Positions 17,260-26,695 of a stretch of 64,000 bases of DNA are shown here, piece after piece. How positions within the stretch are numbered: the stretch's first letter is position 1; the number at the start of each line of letters is the position of its first letter. Under the pieces are notes generated by a model that saw nothing but the letters and a program-made list of their open reading frames with translations, made no database searches and was not told the DNA's origin. The DNA is taken from NCBI RefSeq assembly GCF_900112985.1, contig NZ_FONS01000001.1:57720-121719 (forward strand). Direction: 5' to 3'. The position numbers and the translations under genes were made by a program. Origin of the DNA: Pedobacter antarcticus (lineage in GTDB: Bacteria > Bacteroidota > Bacteroidia > Sphingobacteriales > Sphingobacteriaceae).

Positions 17260-19563
17260 TTAGTTGATATAAATTTCATCTGCAAGCAGCATTGCTTTTC
17301 CCCCTGCACCATAAGATCCTTCAGGAATAGTTCCTTTATTGCGTGCTTTTACCCTAACGTATTGTATTGATACAGGCTTTATCCTGGCTCTTACTGTATT
17401 GACACCTTCATTTTTAAATTCTTGCTGTCTGAATACTTCGGTGAAGGTTTTTCCATCCGATGAGACTTCAAAAGTCAGAAGATCAGGCTCCCACATTTTT
17501 TGCCAATGGTATTTTAATAAACTGATTCCGACTACAGACACGCTTACTCGCTTTCCAAGGTCTACGGTAGCAATTAGATCATCTCCGCTGAACCCAGTCC
17601 ATTCCCCATCGTTATACAATGGGCTTCCAGTAATCCCATTAACCAGAACACCCATATATTCGGGTGTGAAATTTCCCGCGGAGGGGTTTGAGAGTCGTAC
17701 ACTCCTGCCAGTAGCTTTATTGATATTGAAATTTTGCGTAAATACTCTCGTAGAATCAGCTCCCGACCCATATACCGCTGCCCGTATCGTTTGGCTCCTG
17801 TTGATAATAATCGGTTTTGTATAAAGAAAACTATTCCGCCCTGGTATATCTCCATTCGTTGTATATCTTACTTCTGCACCAGGCAAATCCGTCTGCAAAC
17901 TCAAGAATGGCTTGTTTGCCTTAAAAACTGTTTGGCCTTTGATTTCATCAAAATGTCTGAAATAGTTTACATTAAGAGTCTGCAGGATATGTTCCTGTGA
18001 TCTTAATCTTTTCAGAAAACCTGGATAATCCCGCTGAGATTTACCGGACCATGCTATTTCAGCCAACGCCTGCATACGCGGAAACATCATATATTCTGCC
18101 TTCTGATCGTTATTGATATATTCAGACCAGAGATTAGCCTGTACTCCTTTTATATATTTAGCTTCGTTTTCATCTAATTCGGCCGGTATTGGTTCGTATC
18201 CGTATAACTTTGAAAGGGGGGTATACCGTCCTGCTGCAACTTGTTCGTTTTCATAAAGCGACTGATAGTAGTCCAGATAAACAAATTTTTCAGGGGTCAT
18301 CACTACGTCGTGCTTCATCTTCGCTGCAGCAATTCCTCCTTCGAGTCCTCTCCAACTCATCACAGTTGCCGAAGGTGCAAGCCCTCCTTCTAAAATCTCA
18401 TCCCATCCAATTATCTTACGTCCCTTGCCGGCAAGATATTTTTCTATTCGCCTGATAAAATAACTCTGCAGTTCATGCTCATCCTTTAAATTTTCATCAT
18501 TAATTCGTTTCTGACAAGACGGGCATTTCTGCCATCTTGTTTTAGGACATTCATCCCCTCCGATATGAATATATGTTGATGGAAAAAGTAAAAGTACCTC
18601 ATCGAGTACCTTTTCAAGAAAATCGAATGTTTCCTCTTTACCGGCACAGTAAACGTCTTCGAATACACCCCAGTAAGTTGCTGTTGGATAAGGTCCGCCA
18701 GTACACCCTAACCCCGGATACGCAGCGAGTGTGGCCTGTGCATGGCCCGGCATTTCGATTTCAGGAATAACTGTGATGTTGCGGTCGGAAGCATATTTGA
18801 CAATTTCTCTGATCTCATTCTGTGTATAGTATCCACCGTACGGTTTTCCATCAAAAATATGCGGATCTGATCTTTTATGCCCGAGAATCGTCTCTGAACG
18901 ATTACTGGAAATATCCTGAAGTTTTGGGAACTGTTTTATTTCTATCCGCCAGCCCTGGTCATCCGTTAAATGCCAGTGGAAAGTGTTTATTTTGTACAAT
19001 GCCAGTACGTCAATCCATTTCTTAATTGAAGATACCGGAAAGAAATGTCTGCTTACGTCCAGATGCATACCCCGGTAAGTAAATCTTGGATAATCATTAA
19101 TGGTCACCAGGGGAACGGATATTTGTGCATTCTTGTCTTTTTGCAACAATTGCTGTAAAGTCTGCAAGCCATAAAATGTACCGGCGGGATCGTGTCCTGT
19201 AATTATTATACGCTTATCAGTCACTTGTAAATTATATCCCTCCGGCTGCACAACCATTTTAGAATCTACTCGCAATTCAATATTACCGTGAGTGTCGGCT
19301 GAAGTGGTGGTTCCAAGACGGAAGCCGGCAATAAGATTTAAATATTGATTAAAGAAAGTATGGCTCTGGTCACTTACTGCAGAATCGTAAAAGATGTGTG
19401 TACTCTTTTGGATAATAAAAGAACCTGATTTTACAGACATCTCTGCCGGTACAGGTATAATAGCTATCCGGGGGTCCTTTTCTTGAGAAAATACTACTTG
19501 AGAAAAGAATAGAACAAGAAAAATTACCAAAAAGGTAAATCTCGCGAATCTAAAAGGGTCCAT
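17260..19563 (-). CDS. Beta-N-acetylhexosaminidase (GH20) with C-terminal F5/8-like domain, exported
   Basis: A 767-residue exported glycosidase. The signal peptide is clear (FLVIFLVLFFSQVVFSQ). The GH20 barrel shows FHWHLTDDQGWRIEIK and the catalytic Asp-Glu pair in HIGGDECPKTRW. Residues after about 560 hold a chitobiase-type domain and a discoidin-like domain (YVRVKARN). It removes terminal GlcNAc/GalNAc from chitin, glycan or murein fragments. ATG 19563 is chosen because it gives a compact signal peptide; ATGs at 19581 and 19587 are possible. It heads the D-amino-acid operon. Confidence 0.92.
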   Translation of the reverse strand: MDPFRFARFTFLVIFLVLFFSQVVFSQEKDPRIAIIPVPAEMSVKSGSFIIQKSTHIFYDSAVSDQSHTFFNQYLNLIAGFRLGTTTSADTHGNIELRVDSKMVVQPEGYNLQVTDKRIIITGHDPAGTFYGLQTLQQLLQKDKNAQISVPLVTINDYPRFTYRGMHLDVSRHFFPVSSIKKWIDVLALYKINTFHWHLTDDQGWRIEIKQFPKLQDISSNRSETILGHKRSDPHIFDGKPYGGYYTQNEIREIVKYASDRNITVIPEIEMPGHAQATLAAYPGLGCTGGPYPTATYWGVFEDVYCAGKEETFDFLEKVLDEVLLLFPSTYIHIGGDECPKTRWQKCPSCQKRINDENLKDEHELQSYFIRRIEKYLAGKGRKIIGWDEILEGGLAPSATVMSWRGLEGGIAAAKMKHDVVMTPEKFVYLDYYQSLYENEQVAAGRYTPLSKLYGYEPIPAELDENEAKYIKGVQANLWSEYINNDQKAEYMMFPRMQALAEIAWSGKSQRDYPGFLKRLRSQEHILQTLNVNYFRHFDEIKGQTVFKANKPFLSLQTDLPGAEVRYTTNGDIPGRNSFLYTKPIIINRSQTIRAAVYGSGADSTRVFTQNFNINKATGRSVRLSNPSAGNFTPEYMGVLVNGITGSPLYNDGEWTGFSGDDLIATVDLGKRVSVSVVGISLLKYHWQKMWEPDLLTFEVSSDGKTFTEVFRQQEFKNEGVNTVRARIKPVSIQYVRVKARNKGTIPEGSYGAGGKAMLLADEIYIN

Positions 19564-19666
19564 ACGTTTATATTGGCGCATTTGCATGCAAAGCTTGGCT
19601 TAAGATCGGTTTTATATTTGAAAATCCTAATATTTTGAAGATCTAAATTGATTTACTCTCAATAAA

Positions 19667-19697
19667 AAAGCTCAGATCCCATCGGGATCTGAGCTTT
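19667..19697 (-). terminator. Intrinsic terminator of the GMC oxidoreductase operon
   Basis: A perfect 14-bp stem (AAAGCTCAGATCCC with GGGATCTGAGCTTT, 3-nt loop) followed on the minus strand by a run of T. It lies 25 nt past the stop of the small-subunit gene. Confidence 0.9.
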
Positions 19698-19721
19698 CAA
19701 AGGATATATTTTGAGTCTGGT

Positions 19722-20297
19722 TTACGCCCAGGCTTTATCACCTTTTTTATAAGGTACAGATCCGTCGTATCGACCAGGAACAGGGGTATAACGTAACGCC
19801 TTTGTACACCCAATTTCAGAGCTAAAGTATCCGACCAGGGTCAGCTGTTTCATCATCGTAAAATAATGTGCAGGCAGATCTTTTTGTTCTTTCATTTTCT
19901 GCTGATGTTCTCTGGCTTCCTGATCCAATTGAACCAATAAAGTATGCCGCTGTTCAGGAGTAGCTTTCATGAACACCACGCCGTTTAATTTTTCCGAAGC
20001 CGTGTCCAGCAGACCAATTCCATCATAGAAAATCTTCCGGTTAATATCTTCGTAACAGTCGGTCACCATAAGTGCCATAAAAGATCCCACATTAGCAGAT
20101 TTAGCACCAGGAGTTTGAGTTGCAGGTAAGATGGTGTCAGCAACCTCATCCAGGAATTCCTGATCTTCAGGCTTAAACAATCCGATGGGTTTAGTATAGG
20201 TTCCCGGTCTTTCGCAACCTGTTAATAGGGAGCTTCCCCCAATCAGTGCACCACCTGTCACAACTGCTATCATTTTCAAAAGTTCTCTTCTATCCAT
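19722..20297 (-). CDS. Gluconate 2-dehydrogenase subunit 3 family protein
   Basis: A 191-residue small subunit of a membrane-associated GMC dehydrogenase. It starts with a Tat-like twin-arginine sequence (MDRRELLKMIAVVTGGALIGG), which decides the start at 20297 rather than the upstream 20327 that would overlap the GMC gene by 26 nt. The lipobox-like LLTGC follows. The pairing with a GMC oxidoreductase 4 nt upstream is the standard arrangement. Its likely role is export and folding of the catalytic partner. Confidence 0.88.
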   Translation of the reverse strand: MDRRELLKMIAVVTGGALIGGSSLLTGCERPGTYTKPIGLFKPEDQEFLDEVADTILPATQTPGAKSANVGSFMALMVTDCYEDINRKIFYDGIGLLDTASEKLNGVVFMKATPEQRHTLLVQLDQEAREHQQKMKEQKDLPAHYFTMMKQLTLVGYFSSEIGCTKALRYTPVPGRYDGSVPYKKGDKAWA

Positions 20298-20301
20298 ATA
20301 C

Positions 20302-21981
20302 TTAGAGATTATTTTTTTTGAGTTCATTAACAGCGTAATCGACAGCTCTCGCTGTTAATGCCATATAGGTAAGAGATGGATTCTGACAGGCAGAAGAAGT
20401 CATACAGGAGCCATCTGTCACAAATACATTTTTACAATCCCAGACCTGATTCCATTTATTCAAAACCGATGTCTTAGGATCACGGCCCATTCTCGCTGTG
20501 CCCATTTCATGAATTCCATGTCCCATAGCATGTCCGCCATCCCAGCTCGTTATATTCTTTATTCCTACGACATCGAACATGGCCTCCATCTCTTTGCGCA
20601 TATCTTTGCGCATTTTCAATTCATTCTCTTTTAATTCGGCATCCATATTTAGTACTGGTAAACCCCATTTATCTTTTTTATTAGGGTCAAGAGTGATCTT
20701 ATTCTCGTGATACGGAAGGATCTCACCGAATGCAGTAGCACCAATTGTCCATTTACCAGGTTCTGTCAGTGCATCTTTAAAATTTCCGCCAATATTTAAT
20801 TCGGCAACTTCCCTGCTCCACCCTTCCCGGCTCGCACTTCCCTGGTAACCGAATCCTCTCAGGTAATCTCGTTTATCTCCGGAGAGATTTGCAAACCTCG
20901 GGATATAGAACCCATTTGCACGTTTTCCAAATACATATTGATCTTCAAACCCTTCAACCGTTCCTTGAGCGCCAATATTATAGTGATGATCCATAATATT
21001 GTGTCCCAATTCATTACTACTGCTACCTAAACCTCCTGGCCAGATATCAGTTGCAGAGTTAAATAAGACCCATGCTGAATTTAGAGCTGAAGCACAAAGA
21101 AAAACTATCTTGCTGTTAAATTCATAAGTCTGGTTATTTTCGGTATCGAGCAATTCCACGCCCCTTGCCTTTTTCGTATCTTTATCATATAGGATCTGCG
21201 TTACCAATGAATAGGGTCTTACTGTAAGATTCCCGGTATTCATTGCTGCGGGTAAAGTAGAAGACTGAGTACTGAAATAACCACCGAAAGGACATCCTTC
21301 CCAGCAACGGTTTCTAAACTGACATTTGGTTCTTCCAGGAATTTCAGCAGTAAGATTCGCCGTTCTTCCTATAATAAGGTGCCTGTTATCTTTATAATGT
21401 GCTTTAAGCCGTTTGGCTACATCTTTTTCTACGCAGTTTAATTCCATTGGTGGTAAAAAATGTCCATCCGGTAAATGCGCGATGTCTTCTACCGAACCAC
21501 TTATTCCAGCAAATTTTTCTACATAGTCATACCACGGCGCAACATCTTCATATCCAATTGGCCAGGGGACGGCTACACCTTCTCTTTCATTAGCCTGAAA
21601 ATCCATGGGACTTAAGCGGTAAGATTGTCTTCCCCATAAAATTGAGCGTCCACCCATTCTATAGCTTCTCCACCATGTAAAAGGTTTAGTCTCTGTGTAA
21701 GGACAGTCTGTTTCGTTCGCCCAACCGTCCATTACTCCCTCGGATGCCGCCCAACCCCGGTGTATTACCGGATATTTTTTTCTTTGCTCAGCGGTAGTAC
21801 CACCACGGTGTTCAAATTCCCAAGGGTTCTTTTGTGCAGATTTATAGTCTTTGACGTGTTCGTAAGGTCCGCCTCTTTCAAGCATCAGAACTTTAAGTCC
21901 TTTTTCACAAAGTTCCTTAGCTGCCCAGCCTCCGCTAATGCCGGAACCTATAACGATAGCATCAAATGTTTGATTTCCCAT
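20302..21981 (-). CDS. GMC-family oxidoreductase (sugar/alcohol dehydrogenase large subunit)
   Basis: A 559-residue flavoprotein. The FAD fold is at the N-terminus (FDAIVIGSGISGGWAAKEL), a Cys-rich segment (CQFRNRCWEGCPFGG) lies mid-protein, and the C-terminal GMC signature with active-site residues is in HEMGTARMG and CQNPSLTYMALTARA. It lacks its own signal and probably rides with the Tat-exported small subunit encoded next. ATG 21981 is preferred to the TTG at 21987. The oxidised sugar is unknown. Confidence 0.93.
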   Translation of the reverse strand: MGNQTFDAIVIGSGISGGWAAKELCEKGLKVLMLERGGPYEHVKDYKSAQKNPWEFEHRGGTTAEQRKKYPVIHRGWAASEGVMDGWANETDCPYTETKPFTWWRSYRMGGRSILWGRQSYRLSPMDFQANEREGVAVPWPIGYEDVAPWYDYVEKFAGISGSVEDIAHLPDGHFLPPMELNCVEKDVAKRLKAHYKDNRHLIIGRTANLTAEIPGRTKCQFRNRCWEGCPFGGYFSTQSSTLPAAMNTGNLTVRPYSLVTQILYDKDTKKARGVELLDTENNQTYEFNSKIVFLCASALNSAWVLFNSATDIWPGGLGSSSNELGHNIMDHHYNIGAQGTVEGFEDQYVFGKRANGFYIPRFANLSGDKRDYLRGFGYQGSASREGWSREVAELNIGGNFKDALTEPGKWTIGATAFGEILPYHENKITLDPNKKDKWGLPVLNMDAELKENELKMRKDMRKEMEAMFDVVGIKNITSWDGGHAMGHGIHEMGTARMGRDPKTSVLNKWNQVWDCKNVFVTDGSCMTSSACQNPSLTYMALTARAVDYAVNELKKNNL

Positions 21982-22179
21982 GATCAACGATTGTTAATTT
22001 TATACATACAAGCTTATTTGGTTTTTTAAATCTACTGATTAAAAAAGCCTCAACTCAACTGGTATATTTTAAAAAAAATATGTTATCTGATCATTATTCA
22101 GGCAAAATCATTAATATTATGAGCAGATAGTTGATAAACTTCCCTTTATTAATTAAGCTTTTTAAACGCATTTGAATAT

Positions 22180-23028
22180 ATGAGGACACTGATACAGAAG
22201 ATACACATTGAAGAATATAATTCTTTCGCCTGCCGCACCTACAAAACTCCTGACTTTGAGACTGCCTGGCACAAACATCTCGAATGTGAGCTTATATTGA
22301 TAACCGCTGGAAATGGTACAGCTTTAATTGGTGATTATATTGGGGATTATAAAAAGGGCGATATCTTTTTCCTCAGTCCAGATCTACCACACTGGTTCCG
22401 CAAATCTAACCAGGAGACGGTTGGAAGCGCGATTGTTATTCATTTTAAGAAGGATTTCCTGGGACGTGTATTTTTGGACCTGCCAGAATTAAAAAACATA
22501 TCCAAATATCTGGATAATAAAGACACCTGTATCCAACTGCAAAACGAACTTTTGATTTCAATTGAAGAACTAATCAGGAAACTAGAATATACTGAAGGAA
22601 TTGACCGCCTGTTACTTTTAATTACTTGCCTTCAAATAATAAGTGTATCCCCCGAATACAAAATTATCACTAAGGCTTTTGACGCTATGACCGGGGGCGA
22701 AGAAAATTCAGTTATCGAAGAAATTATTGATTACTCGTTTAAACACTTCCTGAGTCCTATCTCTTTACAGGAGATTGCCGGAATAACGAGCATGTCCATA
22801 CCAACTTTCTGCCGGTTTTTTAAGAGAAATATTAAGAAGAGCTATTTTGAGTTCATCAAAGAAATTAGAATTGGTCATGCCTGTAAATTACTAAGGGAAA
22901 CTAATAAACCAGTTTTAGATATTTGTTACGAAAGCGGATATAATAGCTGGGCTCATTTTAGCAAGCAGTTTAAAGACGTCAGCAGAATTACTCCTAGTCA
23001 GTACCGAAAACAGCATATTGAGGCTTAA
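22180..23028 (+). CDS. AraC-family transcriptional regulator with cupin sensor
   Basis: A 282-residue regulator. The N-terminal cupin (WHKHLECELILITAGNGTALIG) senses a small ligand, and the C-terminal HTH_18 region holds two helix-turn-helix units (ISLQEIAGITSMSIPTFCRF and VLDICYESGYNSWAHFSKQF). It is divergent from the GMC operon with a 198-nt shared upstream region, so it may control that operon. Confidence 0.92.
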   Translation: MRTLIQKIHIEEYNSFACRTYKTPDFETAWHKHLECELILITAGNGTALIGDYIGDYKKGDIFFLSPDLPHWFRKSNQETVGSAIVIHFKKDFLGRVFLDLPELKNISKYLDNKDTCIQLQNELLISIEELIRKLEYTEGIDRLLLLITCLQIISVSPEYKIITKAFDAMTGGEENSVIEEIIDYSFKHFLSPISLQEIAGITSMSIPTFCRFFKRNIKKSYFEFIKEIRIGHACKLLRETNKPVLDICYESGYNSWAHFSKQFKDVSRITPSQYRKQHIEA

Positions 23029-23038
23029 AATGCTGTAT

Positions 23039-23947
23039 TTAAACGAATGATTTCCTGGCTTCATTTGGTGAAACACCAGTTTTCTTTTTGAAGAAATTCG
23101 TGAAATATGGTGGGTACTCAAAACCCAGACTGTAAGCGATTTCTGAAATATTCCAGTTACTATGTTTTAATAGTGCCCACGCTTCCGTAATCAGCCTTGC
23201 AGCGATGTGGTCTGACGTTGTTTTTCCTGTAAACTCCTTTACCGCCCTATTCAGATGATTAACATGGACGGACAGATGAAGAGCATAGTCCTTGGGTGTT
23301 TTTATTTTAAGGTAGCTGCCGGGACTGTCGATCGGAAACTGACGCTCCATAAGTTCAATAAAGAGCGATGTGATCCGCTCTGCCGCATTGTGATGGCGTT
23401 GGTAATTACCAATGGGGTTTATCTTCATGGCCTCATGAATAAGCAACTGAAGCAGGTTACGTAAAACATCATACTTATGTGCATAGTCCGACTCCATCTC
23501 CTGCATCATCTTCCTGAAGATAACTGATATTTCATCTTGCTGTTCCTCATTAACAAAGAAAACAGGGTTACCACCAATTTTAAATAAAGCAGATTCATGC
23601 AAACTTCCCAGGCGTTCTGATGGCATGAGAAATGCCTCACTAAATAAACAGAACCAACCAAGCTGCCCCTGTGCATCCCCCTCCCACGAATACGGGATGA
23701 GCGGATTAGAGAACAGTAAGGCAGGTTTATCTATTAAAACCCATCTGTCGGCAAAAAATAATCTTCCCTGGCCGATAAGAAGTGTTACTTTATAAAAATC
23801 ACGCCTTCTGTAAGGTGTAACTATAGAGCAGTTTTCACGCGAAAAAACATTAAAATGTCCCGACCCGGTATTGTTCAGCGACAATCCATAAGGATTAGCC
23901 TGTGGTACTCTCTTATAAAAATCACCAATATTTTCTGAATTGACCAT
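23039..23947 (-). CDS. AraC-family transcriptional regulator
   Basis: A 302-residue regulator with a C-terminal HTH (ISEIAYSLGFEYPPYFTNFF, then KKTGVSPNEARKS) and an N-terminal half beginning NIGDFYKRVPQ. It converges with the previous AraC gene, 10 nt apart. It is a paralogue of the AraC regulator at 37973, which has the same N-terminal layout (NDFYKDV..., GHFDVF). The target is not evident. Confidence 0.92.
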   Translation of the reverse strand: MVNSENIGDFYKRVPQANPYGLSLNNTGSGHFNVFSRENCSIVTPYRRRDFYKVTLLIGQGRLFFADRWVLIDKPALLFSNPLIPYSWEGDAQGQLGWFCLFSEAFLMPSERLGSLHESALFKIGGNPVFFVNEEQQDEISVIFRKMMQEMESDYAHKYDVLRNLLQLLIHEAMKINPIGNYQRHHNAAERITSLFIELMERQFPIDSPGSYLKIKTPKDYALHLSVHVNHLNRAVKEFTGKTTSDHIAARLITEAWALLKHSNWNISEIAYSLGFEYPPYFTNFFKKKTGVSPNEARKSFV

Positions 23948-24006
23948 GTAACAAATTTATAAAATACAATCGGAAATAAGGTTTTGGTAAAAACTACATA
24001 TAATGA

Positions 24007-24888
24007 TTAAACCATATCCTCCGGTTTAAATTTCCATCTTCTATGTGACCATAACCAATACTCGGGTTTTTCTTTGATGACCTCTTCCAGATACTTTACA
24101 TGCGCGTGAGTAATCTCATACGTATTCGTTTCTTTCGGGTTTTTAAACATTGGTATAAACGTGCATTGGTAATATCCCCTACGAATTCTTCTGACATCAC
24201 AAAACACGACAACACTATTCGTGAGTTTTGCCAGTTTCTCTACTCCGAGAAATACCGCTGTCTGCTGATTTAAAAAGTTAGTAAAATATTTTATTTCCGG
24301 CTTAGACGGGGTCTGATCTCCAACAAGGACAGTAATTGTACGTTCATTTTTATAGCTAATGAGTTTACGCATAGTACTCTTCATCTCTACTAAAGTTGCT
24401 CCGAACCTTGACCGCATCCGAATAACTATATTGTCGAAGAATTTATTACTTAAGGGCTTATACACAATAACACGCCGCTCAGCGAATAGCTGACTGAATC
24501 GCAGGGCACCCATCTCCCAGTTGCCATAATGTCCCAATATGCCCAAAACACTTTGACCTCCAGCAAAATAATCTGTAATCAACTCCGCATTAGGAACATA
24601 TACTCTTTTTTTTACTTCAGCTTCAGAAATAGTTAATAGTTTTAAACTCTCCACTATAAGGTCAGTCAGGTAACGATAGTATTTAATACGGATTGATGCC
24701 CGCTCCTTTTCTGTTTTTTCGGGAAAAGCGTAAAATAGATTTTCATCTACCACCTTACGTCTGTACCTGAAGATATAATAGATTATCACAAATATAATAT
24801 CAGACATTATGTACAGCAACCAGAATGGTAGTAATGAAAGGAGATAGAAAAATCCAAACGTCACTACAGAAAAAAAATGTTTAATCAT
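24007..24888 (-). CDS. Lysophospholipid / lipid A acyltransferase (LpxL/HtrB family)
   Basis: A 293-residue membrane-anchored acyltransferase. An N-terminal hydrophobic span (LLSLLPFWLLYIMSDIIFVI) anchors it, and the catalytic H-x4-E is in LGHYGNWEMG. It would add a secondary acyl chain to lipid A or a related lipid (Bacteroidota may use it for aminolipids). The gene is monocistronic. Confidence 0.9.
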   Translation of the reverse strand: MIKHFFSVVTFGFFYLLSLLPFWLLYIMSDIIFVIIYYIFRYRRKVVDENLFYAFPEKTEKERASIRIKYYRYLTDLIVESLKLLTISEAEVKKRVYVPNAELITDYFAGGQSVLGILGHYGNWEMGALRFSQLFAERRVIVYKPLSNKFFDNIVIRMRSRFGATLVEMKSTMRKLISYKNERTITVLVGDQTPSKPEIKYFTNFLNQQTAVFLGVEKLAKLTNSVVVFCDVRRIRRGYYQCTFIPMFKNPKETNTYEITHAHVKYLEEVIKEKPEYWLWSHRRWKFKPEDMV

Positions 24889-25068
24889 TTAAATAAAATA
24901 GTTGATTAAGCAAAAATAAAAACAGAAATAATATTTAATGATATTGAAACCAGATTTTACTTAACGTAAACAATCAATTTCAAATTTTTGAGACAATAGT
25001 TATAATGAAACATATAATCATATACTAAAACTGTTATTAAACAATAGCACCTTATTACATTAGCTATC

Positions 25069-25935
25069 ATGAACGAAGCCATGATAATATCAAACAATAC
25101 ACTAGCAAAAGAGTTTAAGAATCTTATCCAATTAATTGCAGAAAAATATCAGCCTTATCAAATTATATTATTTGCCGAAAAAACCAAGTGGGAACAGGCA
25201 GAAAGTTGCTTTCAAAGAACCGACTTCGTGCAACGATTTGATTGCTGCCTGCTTATAATCACCCAAAATACCAGGCGTTCGCTTCATGATTGCCAGGAAT
25301 TCTGTAATCTGCATTTCGAATTTGGAGATATAATAACTCTATGCCATGGGAAGCAGGCAGTTCAGGATGCGGTCTTTAGCTATAATAGTTTTTTTACTAC
25401 TGTATTGAAAACAGGCAAAGTATTATATAGTATGGATGGAGCCCCTATTTCAGATATTAGTATACCTGATCAGCTTCCCCGGGATGTAGAAAACACAGAA
25501 ATTCAATTTGAGAAAAGATATGCATTAGCTAACGCTTTCCTTTCAGGTGCTGAAACTTGCCTTAATAATGAGCAGTATGCAATTTGCACGTTCTTGCTAC
25601 ATCAGGTGGTTGAGCAATGCTGTATCGCGATGATTACCCTATTTATGCAATATCGCTCCGATATCCATCACCTTCATCGTCTGCTCAAACTATGCCGGTG
25701 CTTCTCAGACGATCCTTACGATCACTATCTGGCAAGTGGAGCGGAACGAAAAAAACTCTTCGATATATTGACCAGAAGTTATTCAAGGGCTCGTTATAGT
25801 GAAACATTCAGTGTAAAAAAAGAGGATGCAATAAACCTTTATAAATTAGGCCTTGACTTCACCGCGCTCACTAAAAAGCTATGCAAAAAGAAACTTGAAG
25901 CCCTTACCACCGAATTTACAATAGTTGAATGCTGA
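25069..25935 (+). CDS. HEPN-domain protein with N-terminal nucleotidyltransferase-like region
   Basis: A 288-residue protein. The N-terminal half resembles a degenerate MNT-type nucleotidyltransferase fold (strands QIILFAEKT and FDCCLLIITQ) but lacks the GS-x-DxD motif, so catalysis there is doubtful. The C-terminal half (about 150-275) is a HEPN helical domain (FLSGAETCLNNEQYAICTFL, ending YSRARYSETF). HEPN proteins can be RNases or binding modules; the Rx4-6H motif is not clear. It stands alone, without a recognisable antitoxin. Confidence 0.75.
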   Translation: MNEAMIISNNTLAKEFKNLIQLIAEKYQPYQIILFAEKTKWEQAESCFQRTDFVQRFDCCLLIITQNTRRSLHDCQEFCNLHFEFGDIITLCHGKQAVQDAVFSYNSFFTTVLKTGKVLYSMDGAPISDISIPDQLPRDVENTEIQFEKRYALANAFLSGAETCLNNEQYAICTFLLHQVVEQCCIAMITLFMQYRSDIHHLHRLLKLCRCFSDDPYDHYLASGAERKKLFDILTRSYSRARYSETFSVKKEDAINLYKLGLDFTALTKKLCKKKLEALTTEFTIVEC

Positions 25936-26610
25936 TTATTCAGGTTTTTTTGCTTCCAGGATGTAGAATTCCCGTTCTACATCCATACCGGCATTACTTC
26001 TTATTTTTTCGGTAAAAGAGCTGAGATTTCCGAGTTCAAATCCAGCGCTTTTCAGGATATCAGAAACCTCTGACACGTGATAAAGCTTAAAATTATAAGC
26101 TGTAAAAGGTAGTTTTTCCATGAAATCGCGACTGGCAAATGTAAGATATAAATGTCCTCCAGATATCAGTACCCGGAGTATTTCCCTGGCATATGCGACA
26201 GGGTGTTGCCAGAAATATAGAGTATTAACGCTAAACACTTTGGTAAAGATTGCATCCTTAAAATTCAGAAAATCGCCATCTGATAATCCAAAGTCAGCTC
26301 TGCCTTGCTGAATAGGTAACTGATTAAGTTTAATCGCCTCATTAACCATCGTAGATGAAATATCGACCCCGTTATATCTCACAGTACCATTCAAACTTAA
26401 TATTTCAGGCAGATGGCTTCCGTTACCGGGCCCAATCTCCAATATGATGTCATCCGGCCCTATTTTCAAAGATTGGATCGTTTGGCTAATCATATTACTG
26501 TTGCTTTGTGCCATCTGATCAGCAGTTTTTATACCATCATCTCCGCTTGGGCAATGCAACTGCCCGGCTAGTTTTTTAAACTTATTTCTTTCCTCAGATT
26601 CCGCCATCAT
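25936..26610 (-). CDS. Class I SAM-dependent methyltransferase
   Basis: A 224-residue cytoplasmic enzyme with SAM motif I in ILEIGPGNGSHLPEI and later strands YNGVDIS and VFSVNTLYFW matching the Methyltransf_11/25 type. The substrate is unknown. It converges tail to tail with the HEPN gene with no spacer. Confidence 0.88.
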   Translation of the reverse strand: MMAESEERNKFKKLAGQLHCPSGDDGIKTADQMAQSNSNMISQTIQSLKIGPDDIILEIGPGNGSHLPEILSLNGTVRYNGVDISSTMVNEAIKLNQLPIQQGRADFGLSDGDFLNFKDAIFTKVFSVNTLYFWQHPVAYAREILRVLISGGHLYLTFASRDFMEKLPFTAYNFKLYHVSEVSDILKSAGFELGNLSSFTEKIRSNAGMDVEREFYILEAKKPE

Positions 26611-26695
26611 ACTCTAATTACTGTTCAAAAATAATGATTTCAATTTTCAAAGAAAAACAATCCTTACCTTTAAGAGTAAACGTTTAAACTAGTTA

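Noticed and set aside
25069..26610. HEPN gene and methyltransferase as a toxin-antitoxin or defence pair
   Set aside because: They are convergent, not an operon, and the methyltransferase shows no antitoxin or DNA-methylase motif.
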